64,000 nucleotides of DNA from an uncultured Methanobrevibacter sp. GTDB taxonomy: Archaea; Methanobacteriota; Methanobacteria; Methanobacteriales; Methanobacteriaceae. The notes beneath the pieces are model-generated. The model did not search any database. It saw only the letters and a list, made by a program, of their open reading frames with translations, and had not been told where the DNA came from. The translations under genes were made by a program, and so were the position numbers. Below are positions 63,554 through 64,000 of the stretch, piece by piece. The DNA is taken from positions 15,330-79,329 of the forward strand of contig NZ_OMWD01000007.1 in the NCBI RefSeq assembly GCF_900314695.1. Reading direction: 5' to 3'. The first letter of the stretch is position 1; every line of letters starts with the position of its first letter.

Positions 63554-63854
63554 TTTACACTCCAAATTTTTTTCATATAGTTATTTGTTTTTCATGTTTA
63601 AAAAAATTTAGTTGTATTTATGTTGATTCTCATTATTTCCAATAATTCTTTATAATTATTGATAAAATTTCATTTATCTTAATAGTGAAAGAATACTCTG
63701 ACCTCTTTAAGGTCGGAGATGAATTTCACAAAAAGGCATCTGAAGATATTAGTTTTCAAATGCTCTCTCTATTTCTTTATATATTATTTATTATTTAAAT
63801 TAGTTTATAATTAATTTTAAAATTGTCTCTAAAATGGAATTTTAAGTGTTTTTT
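63554..63854. other. Intergenic region with IS605-like end
   Basis: AT-rich; it holds the promoter of the symporter gene, then the hairpin at 63696-63718 and the leader of the TnpB gene. No other gene is visible. Confidence 0.5.
63696..63730 (+). mobile_element. IS605-like end hairpin
   Basis: CTCTGACC and GGTCGGAG (63696-63703, 63711-63718) form a stem with one G-T pair and loop TCTTTAA; ATGAATTTCAC follows. Hairpin plus TTCAC-like cleavage motif resembles the right ends of IS200/IS605 elements, which also form the 3' end of the TnpB guide RNA. No tnpB lies upstream, so it may be a solo end. Inference. Confidence 0.4.
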
Positions 63855-64000
63855 ATGAAATGTGTTAATCTGGGTTTGAAGGTTAGGTTGTATCCAGATG
63901 GGGATATGATGATTAAAATTAATCAGAATATAGGTAATTCCAGGTTTACATGGAATAAACTCTTAGAATACTATAAAGAAACCTATAAATTATTCAAATT
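63855..64000 (+). CDS. tnpB: TnpB/IS605 OrfB-family protein, 3' end outside window
   Basis: The first 48 codons read MKCVNLGLKVRLYPD, then INQNIGNSRFTWNKLLEYYKETYKL. This is the conserved N-terminus of TnpB (K-x-R-L-Y-P, G-x-x-R-F-x-x-N-x-L-L-x-x-Y). TnpB is an RNA-guided nuclease of IS200/IS605-type elements. No tnpA is visible in the window. The catalytic part lies outside. Confidence 0.8.
   Translation, partial: MKCVNLGLKVRLYPDGDMMIKINQNIGNSRFTWNKLLEYYKETYKLFK

Overview
The window is AT-rich archaeal DNA from a methanogen, most likely a Methanobrevibacter-like member of the Methanobacteriales. This rests on marker genes for coenzyme M synthesis (comA), a methanogenesis marker 16 (COG1900) protein, HdrCBA-type subunits, MtxX, cyclic 2,3-diphosphoglycerate synthetase, a pseudomurein-type Mur ligase, geranylgeranylglyceryl phosphate synthase, ribosomal protein L40e, HerA/NurA/Mre11/Rad50, TATA-type promoters and class III pilin signals. 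Species level is not decided.

Layout. 1-11900 is mostly housekeeping: a HEAT-repeat protein, an EFR1-type flavodoxin/ferredoxin, an M42 peptidase, TrmO, twin Mop proteins, MoaE with a tiny membrane protein behind it, NadM, secreted proteins, Tsr3, a drug-type MFS carrier, and a YqhA-family membrane protein behind a beta-helix protein. 12200-19850 is the most unusual block: two membrane-anchored TIR proteins, a Ser/Gly-rich exported protein and two tandem proteins combining an HD phosphohydrolase domain with two RyR domains. The TIR and HD-RyR operons share a near-identical 27-base box just upstream of their promoters, so they are probably one regulon and a candidate undescribed nucleotide-signalling or defence system.

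20000-30600 holds L40e, GGGP synthase, NurA-HerA, a HEPN gene plus partner, Mre11-Rad50, a TIR-like MTH538-family protein and a Mur ligase. 30600-42000 has a VanW-like secreted protein, a MobA-like transferase, a DUF169 protein, an AddAB-like helicase/Fe-S nuclease pair, an MrfA/Hrq1-like helicase with a TPR tail, a DUF308 membrane protein and an Fe-S aldo/keto reductase. 42100-53500 has HypAB, a DUF354 protein, tRNA-Ala, the DUF1890-DUF1894-MetE operon, CbiF, two class III pilin-like proteins, a CMD-family protein followed by two small paralogues, and the TatD-UppS-MtxX operon. 53500-62300 holds cyclic 2,3-diphosphoglycerate synthetase, UPF0058, UPF0280 and the comA-mmp16-hdrC-hdrB-hdrA run. 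The HdrB there has lost one cysteine of its second CCG motif, and the HdrA carries a C-terminal MvhD-like domain without cysteines. The window closes with a GltP-type symporter and the start of a TnpB gene next to an IS605-like end hairpin.

Three genes (YqhA family, DUF308 family and a small protein at 50120) have no ATG, GTG or TTG that fits their homology or ribosome binding site. Each has an ATT at a suitable distance from a Shine-Dalgarno sequence, which suggests non-canonical AUU initiation in this genome. All family calls were made by reading the sequence, without any search.
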